Source: Nymphaea colorata
Taxonomy: Eukaryota > Streptophyta > Magnoliopsida > Nymphaeales > Nymphaeaceae
NCBI RefSeq assembly: GCF_008831285.2
Contig: NC_045149.1
Location: 17,251,035-17,315,034 of the forward strand
Reading direction: 5' to 3'
Length of the DNA: 64,000 nucleotides
Below the pieces are notes generated by a model. It did no database searches. It was not told the origin of the DNA and saw nothing but the letters and a program-made list of their open reading frames with translations. A program made the position numbers and the translations under genes. Each line of letters opens with the position of its first letter. Position 1 is the stretch's first letter. Of the stretch, positions 38,389-50,248 are shown piece after piece.

Positions 38389-39269
38389 ATTTTTTTTCTG
38401 TTATGATTATATCAAACACTTCATCCAAATGAAGCAAATGACAACAAAACCAACATATAAGGCTCTTTCTTTGATGTGACGGCTTGAATGGATTTGTCAA
38501 AGATGGGAGCTAGGATCATGGACGTCATCCTCTTGCAATGAAAAGGTGGATCTGGCGTGAGACTAGTTGGTTAGACTAGCGGCTTGAGTTCTTGGTTCTG
38601 ACTCCATTAATGTCAAGTCCCTTTATAAGCTTAACAGTTGCTAGGTTATGCTTGATAGATCAGAGGCTGATGTTAAATCCATATTAGATTAAATCTATAG
38701 TTTAAACAAACAGTGAATTCAATTGAGGATCTCAAATCTATGTTACCTTATGAAATTTGTTTCCCGAAAGAAGGCATGGTTTTAAATTCTGAACCACCGC
38801 TAATGTGAGGTCCAGGGCTATCAAACAAATCATAGAATAATTTTTCTTCTTTTTTAAAAAATTAATAGTAAGAATCTTCCTCCATAAAACAAAGCGCCCT
38901 CTTTTCAGTTAGGTTTTGAGTTTGGTAGCATGCTGGATTTTGTTGCAGCTGCTCCCTCTCTCTCTCTCTCTTTCTTTTAAAACAGGATTTTTATATAGAA
39001 GCAAACTATTTGTTTATTGAGGCTGGAGCCAGCAAATAATTGAATCATGGATGCCATGTACTCAGAGTCCAATCCAACGCTTAATTTCTTTTTATTTAAT
39101 CAGTTGACTAATGGACAAACGTGATGATGGATATATGTTGTGGCCTCTAATAATGGACCATGTGTTATAAGCTAAAAATGACTAAAATTGTTCTATTGGT
39201 TAACTTGATGACGTCCCCAAGATTTGATGTCTGGTCTCTCTCAAGTTCCATCCCAACGGTAGCTTCAAT

Positions 39270-39550
39270 AAATTCTGATGTATTTTACCACCATCAAAGT
39301 TAAGCATATGATCTCCGACTTGGCGTAGTGAAAATGTTATGATAGATACCAATCTGATGCAGTGATTTTGTTATATATCATACCGATGTAGTATAAACCA
39401 ATTTAGAAAGAAATTCTGATGTATTTTACCATCGTTAAAGTTAAGCATATGATCTCCAACTTGGTGTAGTGAAATGTTATGATACCAATCTGATGCACTG
39501 ATTATGTTATATACTATACTAGACCGATATGGTATAAATCAATGTAAGAA
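39270..39550. repeat. 141-bp tandem duplication upstream of NCS1 copy 2
   Basis: Copies start at 39270 and 39411 with AAATTCTGATGTATTTTACC, share AAGTTAAGCATATGATCTCC, and end near TATAAAYCAAT. Divergence is about 10-15 percent. Confidence 0.88.
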
Positions 39551-39763
39551 ACTCGTAAAGTGGGTTCCATAAAATAAGATTTTCGGATCCTAAGCCCCGA
39601 TGTTAGCTACAACAACAAGAATTCAAAGAGAAATGCAGAAAGATAATGGCCGAAGGTAAATGAGAGAAAATTATTGAAAATTAATGGAGGCCGTTGGTGA
39701 GTCTATCTTGGTCCTCCTCCAGACTTTCATGGTTTCCTGTTCCTTCTGCTGCTGACAAACCTT

Positions 39764-39770
39764 TATAAAT
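39764..39770 (+). promoter_or_regulatory. TATA box of NCS1 copy 2
   Basis: TATAAAT 41-47 bp upstream of the ATG at 39811. If used, the 5' leader would be only about 15-20 nt, unusually short. Confidence 0.45.
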
Positions 39771-39810
39771 TGGTAGCCGTCTCCTTTCTCTCTCTGACAG
39801 GAAGAGGATA

Positions 39811-41454
39811 ATGGAATCCAAATGCCTCCATGGATGCGCCCATCTCAAGGTTCCTTTCCTTCCGATCCCACAAGTTAAACCCGGAATTGGAAAGAACCTC
39901 CGGTTCATCACCATCACTACCCCCTTCCCGCAACTCCTTTGCCGGCACAGACCACCACAGCCGATATTATCTCTGAGCTTCGCTCCAAGAGCAGCCAATG
40001 AAGGAACCTCCCACTTCGAAGCCGACCCTGCACTTATCAACGAGGACCTGAAACCCACTATGCCGAGCCAACGCACCTTCACCGGCTGGGAGATGGCCAG
40101 CCTATGGGTGGGCCTCGTCGTCGGCGTTCCCACCTACTACCTCGCCGGCAGCCTCGTCGAGCTCGGCATGGCCTGGTGGCAAGGAATCGCCACGGTGGTC
40201 GTCGCCAATCTCATCCTCCTCTTTCCTCTTGTCCTTACCGGCCATCCCGGCACCCGCTACGGCATCCCCTTCCCCGTCGTCGCTAGGTCGGCATTCGGGA
40301 TCCGCGGCGCTCATTTCCCTACACTCCTCCGCGCCCTCGTCGCCTGCGGCTGGTTCGGCATTGAGACCTGGATCGGCGGCCAGTCGATATTCGCCCTTCT
40401 CCCCGAATCTGCGAAGCCGGCTTCCCTGTCCGGAATCATCCCCTGGCTCGGCACCTCCGTACTCGAATTTGGTTGTTTCGTCGCTTTCTGGATTGCGCAG
40501 ATGAGCGTCATATGGAAAGGCATGGATGGAGTTCGGGATTTGGAGAAGTACTCTGCTCCCATCCTCGTCCTCTGCACTCTTCTTCTTCTCTGCTGGGCGT
40601 ATTCGAAAGCCGGCGGCTTCGGCCGAATGCTCTCTGCTTCTTCTTCCCTCACAGCTCCGGAATTCTGGCGGTTATTCTTCCCGTCTTTGACGGCGAACAT
40701 CAGTTTCTGGGCCACAGTGGCCCTGAACATCCCGGATTTCACCCGGTATGCTAAGACGCAGGCCGACCAGGTTCTCGGCCAGGCCGGGCTTCCGATCTTC
40801 ATGGGAGCGTTCACCCTAGTCGGCCTTGCAGTCACTTCCTCTACTGAAGTCATCTTTGGCCATGTAATCACCAGCCCCATTCAGCTTCTGTCGAGAATTG
40901 GCGGTACCTTGCCTGTAATCCTCTCTATAATTGGGATCTGCCTCGCGACATTCACCACCAACCTCGCCGCCAACGTCGTCGCCCCCGCCAACGCCGTCGT
41001 TAACCTTAGCCCTTCGAGGTTCAGCTTCAGAGCCGGAGCTCTGCTCACTGCGGTTCTTGGAATTCTCTTCCAGCCATGGCGACTTCTTCAGTCCAGCAAG
41101 AGCTTCATCTACACTTGGTTGGTTGGTTATTCCGCGCTATTGGGACCCATTGGAGGAATCATCCTCGTGGATTACTATGTTCTCCGGCGTACTGTATTGA
41201 ATGTGGATGCTCTGTATTCCACAAATCCGTCCGGCCCATATTGGTACTTTGAAGGTTACAATCCTGCCGCATTAGGGGCACTAATCGCCGGCATTTTGCC
41301 AATGATCCCGGGGTTTCTTCATAAGGTTGGGTTATTGAAAAGCATCTCAAGAGAACTGATGATTGCTTATGACAACGCCTGGCTCATCAGCTTCTTCTCA
41401 GCTGGCCTGGTTTATTGGTGCCTCTCGAGACTGGTGAGAAGAATTTATGAGTAA
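39811..41454 (+). CDS. NCS1-family nucleobase transporter, copy 2 (PLUTO-like, plastid leader)
   Basis: Intronless, 547 residues. Residues 1-62 form a basic, Pro/Ser/Thr-containing and almost acid-free leader as in plastid transit peptides. The NCS1 core follows: [40 protein letters not shown] (180-191), [36 protein letters not shown] (292-310), [18 protein letters not shown] (382-399) and [18 protein letters not shown]. It keeps the family's usual residues at all these positions, so it is the better candidate for the ancestral plastid uracil/purine permease role, inferred from Arabidopsis PLUTO. It lies 2.5 kb downstream of copy 1 in the same orientation within a tandem duplication. Confidence 0.94.
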   Translation: MESKCLHGCAHLKVPFLPIPQVKPGIGKNLRFITITTPFPQLLCRHRPPQPILSLSFAPRAANEGTSHFEADPALINEDLKPTMPSQRTFTGWEMASLWVGLVVGVPTYYLAGSLVELGMAWWQGIATVVVANLILLFPLVLTGHPGTRYGIPFPVVARSAFGIRGAHFPTLLRALVACGWFGIETWIGGQSIFALLPESAKPASLSGIIPWLGTSVLEFGCFVAFWIAQMSVIWKGMDGVRDLEKYSAPILVLCTLLLLCWAYSKAGGFGRMLSASSSLTAPEFWRLFFPSLTANISFWATVALNIPDFTRYAKTQADQVLGQAGLPIFMGAFTLVGLAVTSSTEVIFGHVITSPIQLLSRIGGTLPVILSIIGICLATFTTNLAANVVAPANAVVNLSPSRFSFRAGALLTAVLGILFQPWRLLQSSKSFIYTWLVGYSALLGPIGGIILVDYYVLRRTVLNVDALYSTNPSGPYWYFEGYNPAALGALIAGILPMIPGFLHKVGLLKSISRELMIAYDNAWLISFFSAGLVYWCLSRLVRRIYE

Positions 41455-41474
41455 TTCATTCAATGCAGCTCCCC

Positions 41475-42420
41475 GCATCCCCTTTGTAATGGCATACTGC
41501 AACTATGAAGCTTCAGTTTGCAAGATAGCTCATTCTTATCAGGTTGGTCTCTACTTCAGTCTGAAACAAGTCCCTGTAGTTGAGAATCTCAAAGATAAGA
41601 AGAAACGCAGTTCTTTCTGCTATGCACTGTCAGAAATTACAGGGAAGTGGAAGTTTCAGCTGGCAGATTCACGTCAACAGCAAAGGAAGAACCATTTCTA
41701 GCCAGATAAAGATCACCTTATCTTTCAGCTCTCTCTCTCTCTCTCTCTCTCTTTTCAAAACAGGAGTTTTATGTAAAAGTAAAATAGTTGTTTATTGTGG
41801 TTGGAACCACCAAATAATTGATTCATTATGTCATCTGTCAGAGTCCAAACATATTCTTTATTTTATTTAATCAGTTTAGTAAAAGGACAAAGAAGACTAT
41901 ATGTTGTGGCTTCTAATAATGGAGCATGGTTATATGCTAGAAATTATTAAATTATTTGGTTAAATTGAAGACCTGCCCCTAATATTTAAACTCTACAATT
42001 ATGAAACCGATCATTCATATAAAAAAATCAGAAACATGAGGCTGGGGTTTGCTTGTTCCTCTCGAAAGTTCCGTCCTAACTTTACCAACATCAAATTTAA
42101 GCATGCGATCTCCAACTTTACCATAATGGTAGCGTTGAGACATGATCTAGGGTCTTCAGTTTGACAACCTTAACATTTTCTTCTTATCATCTTACCCACC
42201 ACCTGTTACGACATAATATCAAACTCTGATTTGACTGCTCCTGTTTTTTAGCAGATACCCAAGCATTTGAAACAAAATCAAGGTAATACCCATCACTTAT
42301 GCAAACACAATTAATAACTTCTTCAAGAAACAAACACGAAACCCAATGTGTAAGTGCAGTTGAGAAACCTCAATCTTTTACTCGCTGTGGTTTCCTAGTG
42401 AAGGTGTCTAATCCTTAAGG
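41475..42420 (+). repeat. 3' flank of NCS1 copy 2, duplicated segment (unit A)
   Basis: Begins about 20 bp after the stop codon. The parts 41475-41720 and 42190-42415 recur in order at 43590-44075; the middle part with (CT)n (41731-41752) instead recurs in the flank of copy 1. Likely includes the copy 2 3' UTR. Confidence 0.85.
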
Positions 42421-43589
42421 GGCATTTGATTTACTTGAAACCATTGAAACTATGAATCATTGTTATTCTTGTTTAAAGTGCACTTTTTTTCATTTCCTCT
42501 TCATAAGCTTTGAACATGACAACACCACCTTTGGGCAATGCATTGCTTCGTTAAATCTAGCACAGTTCCATTCCAAATAGCAGCATGGTTACGTGTGATT
42601 AAAACAGACACCAACCACTTTAGTGATAACTAGTGTATATTAATTGAAATCTAATACTCCTATATGTGAAAATATATTGTTTGGTGCACAGAAATGGATA
42701 AAATAAAGATGAGATGCATGTTTTTCTAATCACAGAAACATCCCAACATATTCATATACGTATAAGAATCATGAAAAACATGCTTGAAACATCAATGAGT
42801 CGTATAATTCTATTTCTATGCATAAAACAAGTGTATAAAATCAGGGAACAAGAACAATTCTATTCCTCCTGGATTGATTAGATCTAGAATCTGAAATCAA
42901 ATTCACCCTTGATACGGAGGTTCATGAACATGGGGATGGCTGGATAGGAACCCGGTGTGACAAGACCCGCTCTATTCAACACAAGACCCTAAACCCTATG
43001 GATCAGATCCTTAATGAGAATCCAAAACATCACTATCTTGGATCCTTTAAGAGGATAAAATCTGAAAACTGATTCATATTGGATCTAGCTCACTTGGATC
43101 CGTCCCGAATCCGGAGCAAGACCTTATTCCTTCTTGTCAGATCTGAGCCGAAATGATCCGACCCGGCATGAATATGTAGCCCTTCAACATGGTCTCCTTT
43201 GAAAGATCCTCGTAAGGCGGGAAAGTGGGAAGATCGGCATCCGACCTTCGCACCGATTGCCGGAGAATGCGGAGGCCGTCTTCGGCCATGGCGGGGACAG
43301 GTCGGAGGCCGCGTCGGCACCTTCCCAACCTCGGTAAGTAGAGGGTCACCGCCGGCCATGCCGGTGGCCGATCCTCTCCTCTTCTGTTTTTGGGGGCAGG
43401 AGAATAAAAGGATGAAGGAGGAAAAAGAGAGAGGCTCGACAGGCCAGGCCAGGCCAGCGGCGCCGTCATCCTCTTCGCCACTTCCTTCTGTCGGCGACAG
43501 GGAGGAGATGGGCAGGTCCTCCTCGTGGCAGCCCTCGTCCCTTGATTCCTCTGAGGCGAAACAGGGGAAATGCTCGACCCCCATAACGG
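42421..43589. other. Unrelated insert with GC-rich block
   Basis: AT-rich to about 43080, then a GC-rich block (43190-43580) unlike its surroundings. Minus-strand frames show fragments such as FPPYEDLSKETMLKGYIFMP and plus-strand frames a 177-codon ORF, but none has a recognised domain and stops interrupt the likeliest frame. It occupies the place where a third NCS1 coding region would be expected. Confidence 0.4.
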
Positions 43590-44075
43590 GTCCCCTTCTA
43601 ATGGGATACTGCAGCTATGAAGCTTTAGTTTGCAAGATAGATCATTCTTATCTGGTTGTTCTCTACTTCTGTCTGGCGCAAGTCACAATAGTTGGGCATT
43701 GTCCGAAATTGCAGGGGAAGTGGAAGTTTTAGCTGGCAGATTCACATCAACGGCAAAGGAAGACAAATTTCTAACCAGATAAAGGTCATCTGATCTTTGG
43801 GGATTTTCATCCTAAAACCATATGATACACCTTTATGACATAATATCAAACTGTGATTTGACTGTTCCCGTTCCTGTTTTCTGACACATGAGAAACGAAA
43901 ACATGTGATACAAAATCAAGATAATATTGATCATTCATGTGTTTAATCACTTCTTCAAGTAGCAAAGACGAAAACCATAGCAATTGAGAAAGGGCCTAGA
44001 TAGCAGAGGGTTGGTCGTATGCTTAAATTTCAATCATTACACACTGCGTTTCCTAGTGAAAGGAGTCTAATCCTT
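43590..44075 (+). repeat. 3' flank remnant of a third NCS1 unit (unit B)
   Basis: Matches 41475-42420 with an internal deletion of roughly 450 bp: ATACTGCARCTATGAAGCTT, TTTGCAAGATAG, GGGAAGTGGAAGTTT, ACATAATATCAAACT and GTTTCCTAGTGAAGG-type words keep their order. No transporter coding sequence is attached. Confidence 0.85.
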
Positions 44076-45290
44076 ACTAGATGTTCACCTTGTGGACAAG
44101 GTGAGTCTAGACACTGCACATTAAACCAATGTAATTAGCTTTTTCCACTTTCAGTAGTTGCTCGGGAAACCAAGAAAAGGATAATAATAAGATTAAACCA
44201 ATGTAATGACTAGTTGTTTCCTCTTTCAAAAAGCTGCCAGAGCATGAGAGACAGAATGCTTGATTGATCTCAATTATTGTCACAAATATTGTTCTCAGAA
44301 AAATCTCGGCGAGTTTTTGCTTGGATATTTCTCTGTGAAATTGTTCTTTTCAAGTAAATCTCAAGAGAAGATCTTGGCAATTTTTAAAAAATTAAAATAA
44401 AAATCATAAAAAAAAACCTTAAAATATAAAAATATAAAAATTTCTAGGAAAAATCGTTATAAAATTAAGAGATTTTCGTTTTTTGCAAGATTTTTAAAAC
44501 ATGGTGATTTTTTCCCTTTTTCATTTTATTTGATTTTCTTGTAAATACCGTGAGATTTTCGAAAATCTCACGATATCTTGTGACAATAAATCTCGATTTT
44601 TAAATAAAAATAATAATGCAGTCGCCTTTACCCAAGAATAAACGTATAATTGGGTGGTTTCCTGACTCACCACGATTATTCCTTAATTTCCTTGAAAACC
44701 AAGAGAACAACGAAGTCTTTCAACTAAGGTTCGCTTGGACTAGCGACGGTTGAGTTCAGCTGAGTTGACAAGCGACACCATCCGCCAGCAACTCGGCACC
44801 AACAGTTTGGATTAATTCTGTTAGGTCTACGCTCAACCTGGTTAGTCAGGTTCTTCACATACATCCTCCAACTTTTCTTTTTCTTCTTTGTCCAATTCTT
44901 GGGGTTAACACAAAACTAGCTGAAGACAAAAGTCAGAATTCCCATGTCGGAAAACCTGTGGATCAACACAAAAGGATGTTTTTCCAATGCAAAGTAGAAT
45001 TTTATAAGGATATAAAATCGATATAATACATAATGTAGATTGAGTAAGAAAATAACAGCAGCTCAGGCGTCTGTCAGATGCACCGAATCCGTCAAGAAAT
45101 AACAAACACAAAAATTGTCAGAATTGAATGAACTGCTCGTGAGAGAGTGCAGACATTCAAAACTTTTCCACTACACAAATAGGCATTATCTAAGGTTCAA
45201 GATTATCACCTAAGCCACTTGTAGACAGAGAAGACAGAAAATGAAAGCAAAAAAAATATTTAAGAGGATGCAAGCTTAGAGTTTCAATGG
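44076..45290. other. Intergenic
   Basis: AT-rich, with runs rich in AAATCTC/GAGATTTT words at 44280-44600. Nothing coding is seen. The last part before 45291 is probably 3' UTR of the minus-strand gene. Confidence 0.6.
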
Positions 45291-46035
45291 TCAGTGTGCG
45301 TATGAGGAGCCAGGCGGAGGTATCAGCCCAAGCTGGCGCATTATCTTCAATCTCCGTGAGGCCTTCATAGATTTTGCTGGGGGTGTTGTCTCCTACAAGA
45401 GGCCAAAAACATCACCTTTGGAACTTCCTACTACCATATTCTTGTGTGCAAACGAATAATGAAAACTCACATCAAAGTGCACTTTTCGCTTGCGTTTTCT
45501 TTTGCCCCTTCCTTTGTCATGGTCACTATCCTCGCTTCTGCTTGAACAGGACGCATCCCGTGAAGCTACAACTGAAAGAAAGGGAACAGAATATAAGAAA
45601 AGTTCGAAGTTTGTATGGAGTGTCCAGACGGTGCCCGCCGAACCAATTTCAGCTCAGTGTTGTTTCAGAATACAAAACGTGGAAAGCTTTAGGGGAAGAA
45701 CAAGAAGATTAATGCCGAAGGAAGATAAGATTGAGAAATCTGAAAAAGTAATATAGTTTCAGAGATGCACACCAGAGTATTCGTGGACTTGGATTGGAGT
45801 CGTTGGCATACATCTAGTTTTATCTCCATCCAAGGATGAGTTGACAGTTTCATTTTTATTCAAGGCCTGGAAAGAAAGAAATCATTCCCAAAAAACTGGA
45901 GAAGTATGCAAGTTTACCGTCAAGTGTAAATACAGAAGGATAAAAATACGGCAAATCATAGAAAAATTTCAACAGGTTGCAGCCCCTTTTTTCTGAGTTG
46001 CTAAATGTTGCATCAATAAAAAAACAGAAAAGGTA

Positions 46036-46084
<49 letters not shown>

Positions 46085-49000
46085 ACAGGTATTATCAGTA
46101 AGCTGTGGCCCCATTTTTGAAATGCTAAATCTTCAGTAAGGGAGTGGACAGTAATCAAGACCTTCATCAACTGGGCACCATTAACTAACTTATTTGGACA
46201 ACTACCCTACCAGTTTACTCGGCCTTCTTATGTCATAACAGTTGCTATGGGCCTTCAAGGCCCTTGAGCGTGGAGAGCACCTGGCACAAATTGCACAGCT
46301 TCTACTTCTGGGACTGAAAGGAAATTGACACAAGCACCGAGAAAGGGATGCCAGGATATGTGGAATAACTGGATTAATGAAGCATATATTCTTTCTATGT
46401 TGCACCTTTGTCCAGCGCCCAGAAGGTGTTCCAGTTAACCAGCAATATGCATTCCATAGGCTGTACATGGACGGCCTTTTCCGAAAGAAACAAAAGGGTC
46501 TTACCATATTGGCTTATTCACAATGTAACATGGACATTTTACTGACCAAGTGTATCCTATGCCAACATGAGACTGGACCCAGAGTTTTGGTACACTATGT
46601 CAACAATAGTTCAACATCAGAGACACATATCAGTTATGGAGTCGTTAGATTATCCTTACGATTTTGATCGCATTATATTAACTTGTACTCTACTTCAAAA
46701 ATTTTCCATTAGTTACATTATGTTTCTATTATAGCCATAGCTCTATTATCTGACAATTGAACTACAAGTTTTAATTTTAAAAAGCATAACACAGTTTTGG
46801 CATTTCATACCTAGGCATAATCATAAGATATTCATAATCTATTATGGCAGGCTGACCGTATTATCTAATTAAGCATGCTTTTGGTCATGTACATGCATTG
46901 TGCACATGTGGAGAATGTCTACCGATGTTTTAATTCTCTTGAGCTACTACGTTATACCAAGCAAGTCATCATATTATGGTCTTGCATGGGCATGTGCATG
47001 CCATAAAAAGCTTGGGACAGCAACAATTTTCGACAAGTCATTCTATCACAAGTCCAGAATTTGCATGATCGAAAGAATGATATGATGGATTAACTGGAGA
47101 ACATCCCATACAAAATTGAGATCTTGGAGGAATAAGTAGTTGTAAATATTCCACATAACCAACCCAAACGTCAGAACAAAGAATGATAAAATAAATAAAA
47201 GTAGTACTTCTAGGACTGCAACTTAGTTTAGAATAGAACAAGAATCTGCAAATATTGTGTGCATCCATCTCATAAAGTTTTGTTCCGCCATTCCTGTGGG
47301 CAGTCACTTTGACAGTCTAGAACTGAAAAGAAGGTATAAACCATCGTCTGGTACTTTCATTTACAACAAAAGAGTGTATTGAGCTAAAATATAGAGGAAT
47401 GCAAAGGAACATGCAACCCAAACTCCAAAACCAAAGCTTACAAATTGGTTAGATATACAACACACTTCTGCAGGCCATCCTCCATCCTCAGTGAGTTTTG
47501 CCCAAGCCACGCTTTCCCGAGTATTCTTGCTATCAGTTCCATGGGACTTATTAATTGGAGTAGAAACAAATTTTTCAGATGAGAAATCAGCACAGGGATC
47601 GCCTTGATCTTGTAACTGTAATCTAAAGGGGACCAGACAATGTCTTAGGTCAACAAACGAAAGCACTGAATGAAACAGAAATCAATGACTTCAACATTAA
47701 CCAAAACATAAAACTAATCATTCCAGATTAACCTCTCAATAGTTGCCTAAAAATATTATCGCCTCAAGTTTCAATTTTCAACCAAGACCAGAAACTCCAG
47801 CAAAGTACGAAGCATCAAAATGCAAAATGTTATCACCATGCCCTAAAACTAAGAGCTACAGTGGGCTTTGATAGCAATGCTTTTTCATGAAGAGAAGGTC
47901 TAAGATATTGTACATATGACATCATAAAATTATGGTAATGGAGACTGCAGTCTCATCTAAAGCTCGGAAAGTTAAAACCTCAAAGTATAGGTTCTTAATA
48001 AATAACAAAAAAAGGTAAAAAAATATATGAAAAGTAGCAACAGTAGAAGAGAAGAACATGTGCATGACAAAAAACAGATTTTATGAGAATAGAAAAAACA
48101 GAAAGTTAAATTTGGTTGGAAAAAGAAAGGTCACAGCCTCTTCAATCTCATTCCAGGAAATCTCACTTTCATACTGTCATATATTTAAAATGTTGGTGAT
48201 AGCTGTGACTAGGCATAGAATAAGAATTCCAACTCAAAAACTTAAAAGATGAACATGTAATAAGGAGACAAACCCAATAGTGTCAACGTCCACAAATTTC
48301 TCCCGAGAAACAGGGCTAAGTTCAGCACGAGAATCTAATGAAATTGCAAATGGCACTCTGTGCCCTTCATCCACCGAGACACAATGAATGGGAAAGGTTT
48401 TATGCATTTTCTTGTCATATCCTAGTGCAAGACGATAAATTTCCTGACTGATTCCAGTAGTCATGGCGGTGGGCATGCTTTGGTTGCATATCAAACTCTC
48501 AAGATCAGAACCTGTTGCAACAAATACGTAAACATTTTATTAGACAAGACAACAGACAAATAGCACATTTGATAATATGTCACTCTTGGTAGCAGCAAAA
48601 AAAGCATGCTCAACAAAAGAAACGCTGATCAATTGAAGAAACACATAAAATAAAACATAACTAGACTAACAACCACTTTCTTGGTCAAACTAAAATCCAT
48701 GATCTTATCATAATAGTGAGAAAAAAAATCAAAGCATTTCAGGAAACTGGAAAATAAAAGCCCAACAGACTGTTTATGTGATGAAAAAGAAAAAAGTCCC
48801 ACAGAAAGATTAAAGCATTCATGTGTCCGACTATTTACCATATTCTCAACTTCCTCCTTAACAAAAATATCACAAACACCACAAGATGAGAAGTGCATAA
48901 AACACGATGCTAGTGTATGAACAGCTACCATGTTGGTTTTTAGAACCAAATATGTCAAGATGACTATACGCGGTTATCAAAGCTGACTCTAGCACGAATT

Positions 49001-49966
49001 TGACACCATCTTTTATTGGGTTTTAACACATACAGAGCCAATCACATGAAGGATCATGCTAATCTTCTTTTCCAATCGTCAATATTTTTGGAATCACTAT
49101 CTTGGCGGACATCGTCCAGCGGTCCAGGGGCTTGAATGCACTTAAACCACTACTACGCTCTGAGCAGCTGGTTTAATAGACTGAAGTACTATCGACTCCA
49201 TAATTCCAAGGTTCCTGATAAGGACAAAAAGAACAAGAGTATTTCGAGTAAAAGTTTCAAACTCAGCTTGATACAAGTGGGCTCTTAGGATAGGTAGCAA
49301 GTACTGCTAATATAGAACCAATCTTCCAGGGAAGCGTAGAAGATTTTCTCTACACAAGCAACCCGTGCAACATCTCGTCGTGCTTTCTTTGATACGGCAC
49401 AGTGTCTAACAGAAGAAAGCACATCTTATCCAATTACTAAATTCCAAACTACAAGAAGATTTATAAATCATGATTACAACTTAACAAGCATTCAAGAAAC
49501 GATTTTGATCATGAAAAGCCCTCACAAGCATGAGGAATTTATGAAGCTACAACCATGAACTGAGATGTTTCCTTACCAAACTCAGTACACAATACAAAAG
49601 TACAATGCGACGAATTGGTACCAAAGATTCCATAACCAAGCCAATAAAACCCAGAAAGAAAAAATTGATGTAGTATAACAAGCCCAATAACAAGGTTAGG
49701 AAATCCAATCTCCACGTCAAATCAAACCATCGGACGCATAAAGGGAGAACCACCCAACAAACCATCCCTCAAAGACAAAACGACGGAATTCTGCAGTTTG
49801 AGAATGGCAATAGATACACAAGGAGTTTGTAAGATGAGGAGAACGAACCAGAGGAAGACCAGACAGATTCGGTAAAATCAGTTCGAGGCTTCGTTCCACC
49901 GCTTCTTGGTTGCTGACAGCACTTGGGCAATTGGAATTTATGCGATTCTTTAAGCTGCTTCTTCAT
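45291..49966 (-). CDS. Unrecognised plant protein, probably nuclear (277 aa)
   Basis: I do not recognise the family. Six exons read on the minus strand: 49966-49849, 48511-48274, 47622-47442, 45866-45773, 45571-45471 and 45392-45291. Donor and acceptor dinucleotides and all five phases (1, 2, 0, 1, 0) agree, giving 277 residues from MKKQLKESHKFQLPK to PPPGSSYAH. It has no transmembrane segment. A basic run GRGKRKRKRKVHF (about 230-242) is a clear nuclear-localisation candidate, preceded by a Ser/Asp/Glu-rich stretch (SSRSEDSDHDK) and followed by a basic amphipathic end, KSMKASRRLKIMRQLGLIPP. The middle contains DKKMHKTFPIHCVSVDEG. Intron 3 (1.6 kb) holds a (TA)n microsatellite. Additional small exons cannot be excluded. 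Confidence 0.72.
46039..46081. repeat. (AT)n microsatellite
   Basis: About 21 uninterrupted AT units inside intron 3 of the minus-strand gene. Confidence 0.95.
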
Positions 49967-50198
49967 GAGAGAAAGGGAGGGAGTAACTAGCTGGGAATCG
50001 ATAATGCAGATGCGCAGGAAGTATGAGGGCGTGAGAACAAGCTCTAAAAGAAGGCAGGCCACCCGACGGGGAGCGAGAGAGAGAGAGAGAGAGGGATGAG
50101 AGTCGATTACAATGGAGGGATCTTTGCGAGAAAATTATTTCTTAAAGAAAGAACTCAATGTGCAGCGCGTCCATACACGTTCTCTGTGTTGTGATACA

Positions 50199-50248
<50 letters not shown>

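Larger units (their letters stand above)
37337..39810. other. 3' flank of NCS1 copy 1 and spacer
   Basis: No gene. From about 38945 to 39340 it matches the 3' flank of copy 2 (about 41725-42125) in order: (CT)n, AAAACAGGA, TTTGTTTATTG, CCAAATAATTGA-type words, ATATGTTGTGGC and AAGCATRYGATCTCC. Between 37.4 and 38.9 kb lies extra sequence with its own tandem duplication (38145-38388). A weak tRNA-derived SINE-like head may lie at 38548-38612. Confidence 0.6.

Noticed and set aside
43199-43732. 177-codon open frame on the plus strand
   Set aside because: It runs from the GC-rich block into the duplicated 3' flank, so it crosses a rearrangement boundary; no domain seen.
46202-46507. 101-codon open frame in an intron of the unrecognised gene
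   Set aside because: Same strand, but inserting it as an exon is not required by phase, and it shows no conserved motif.
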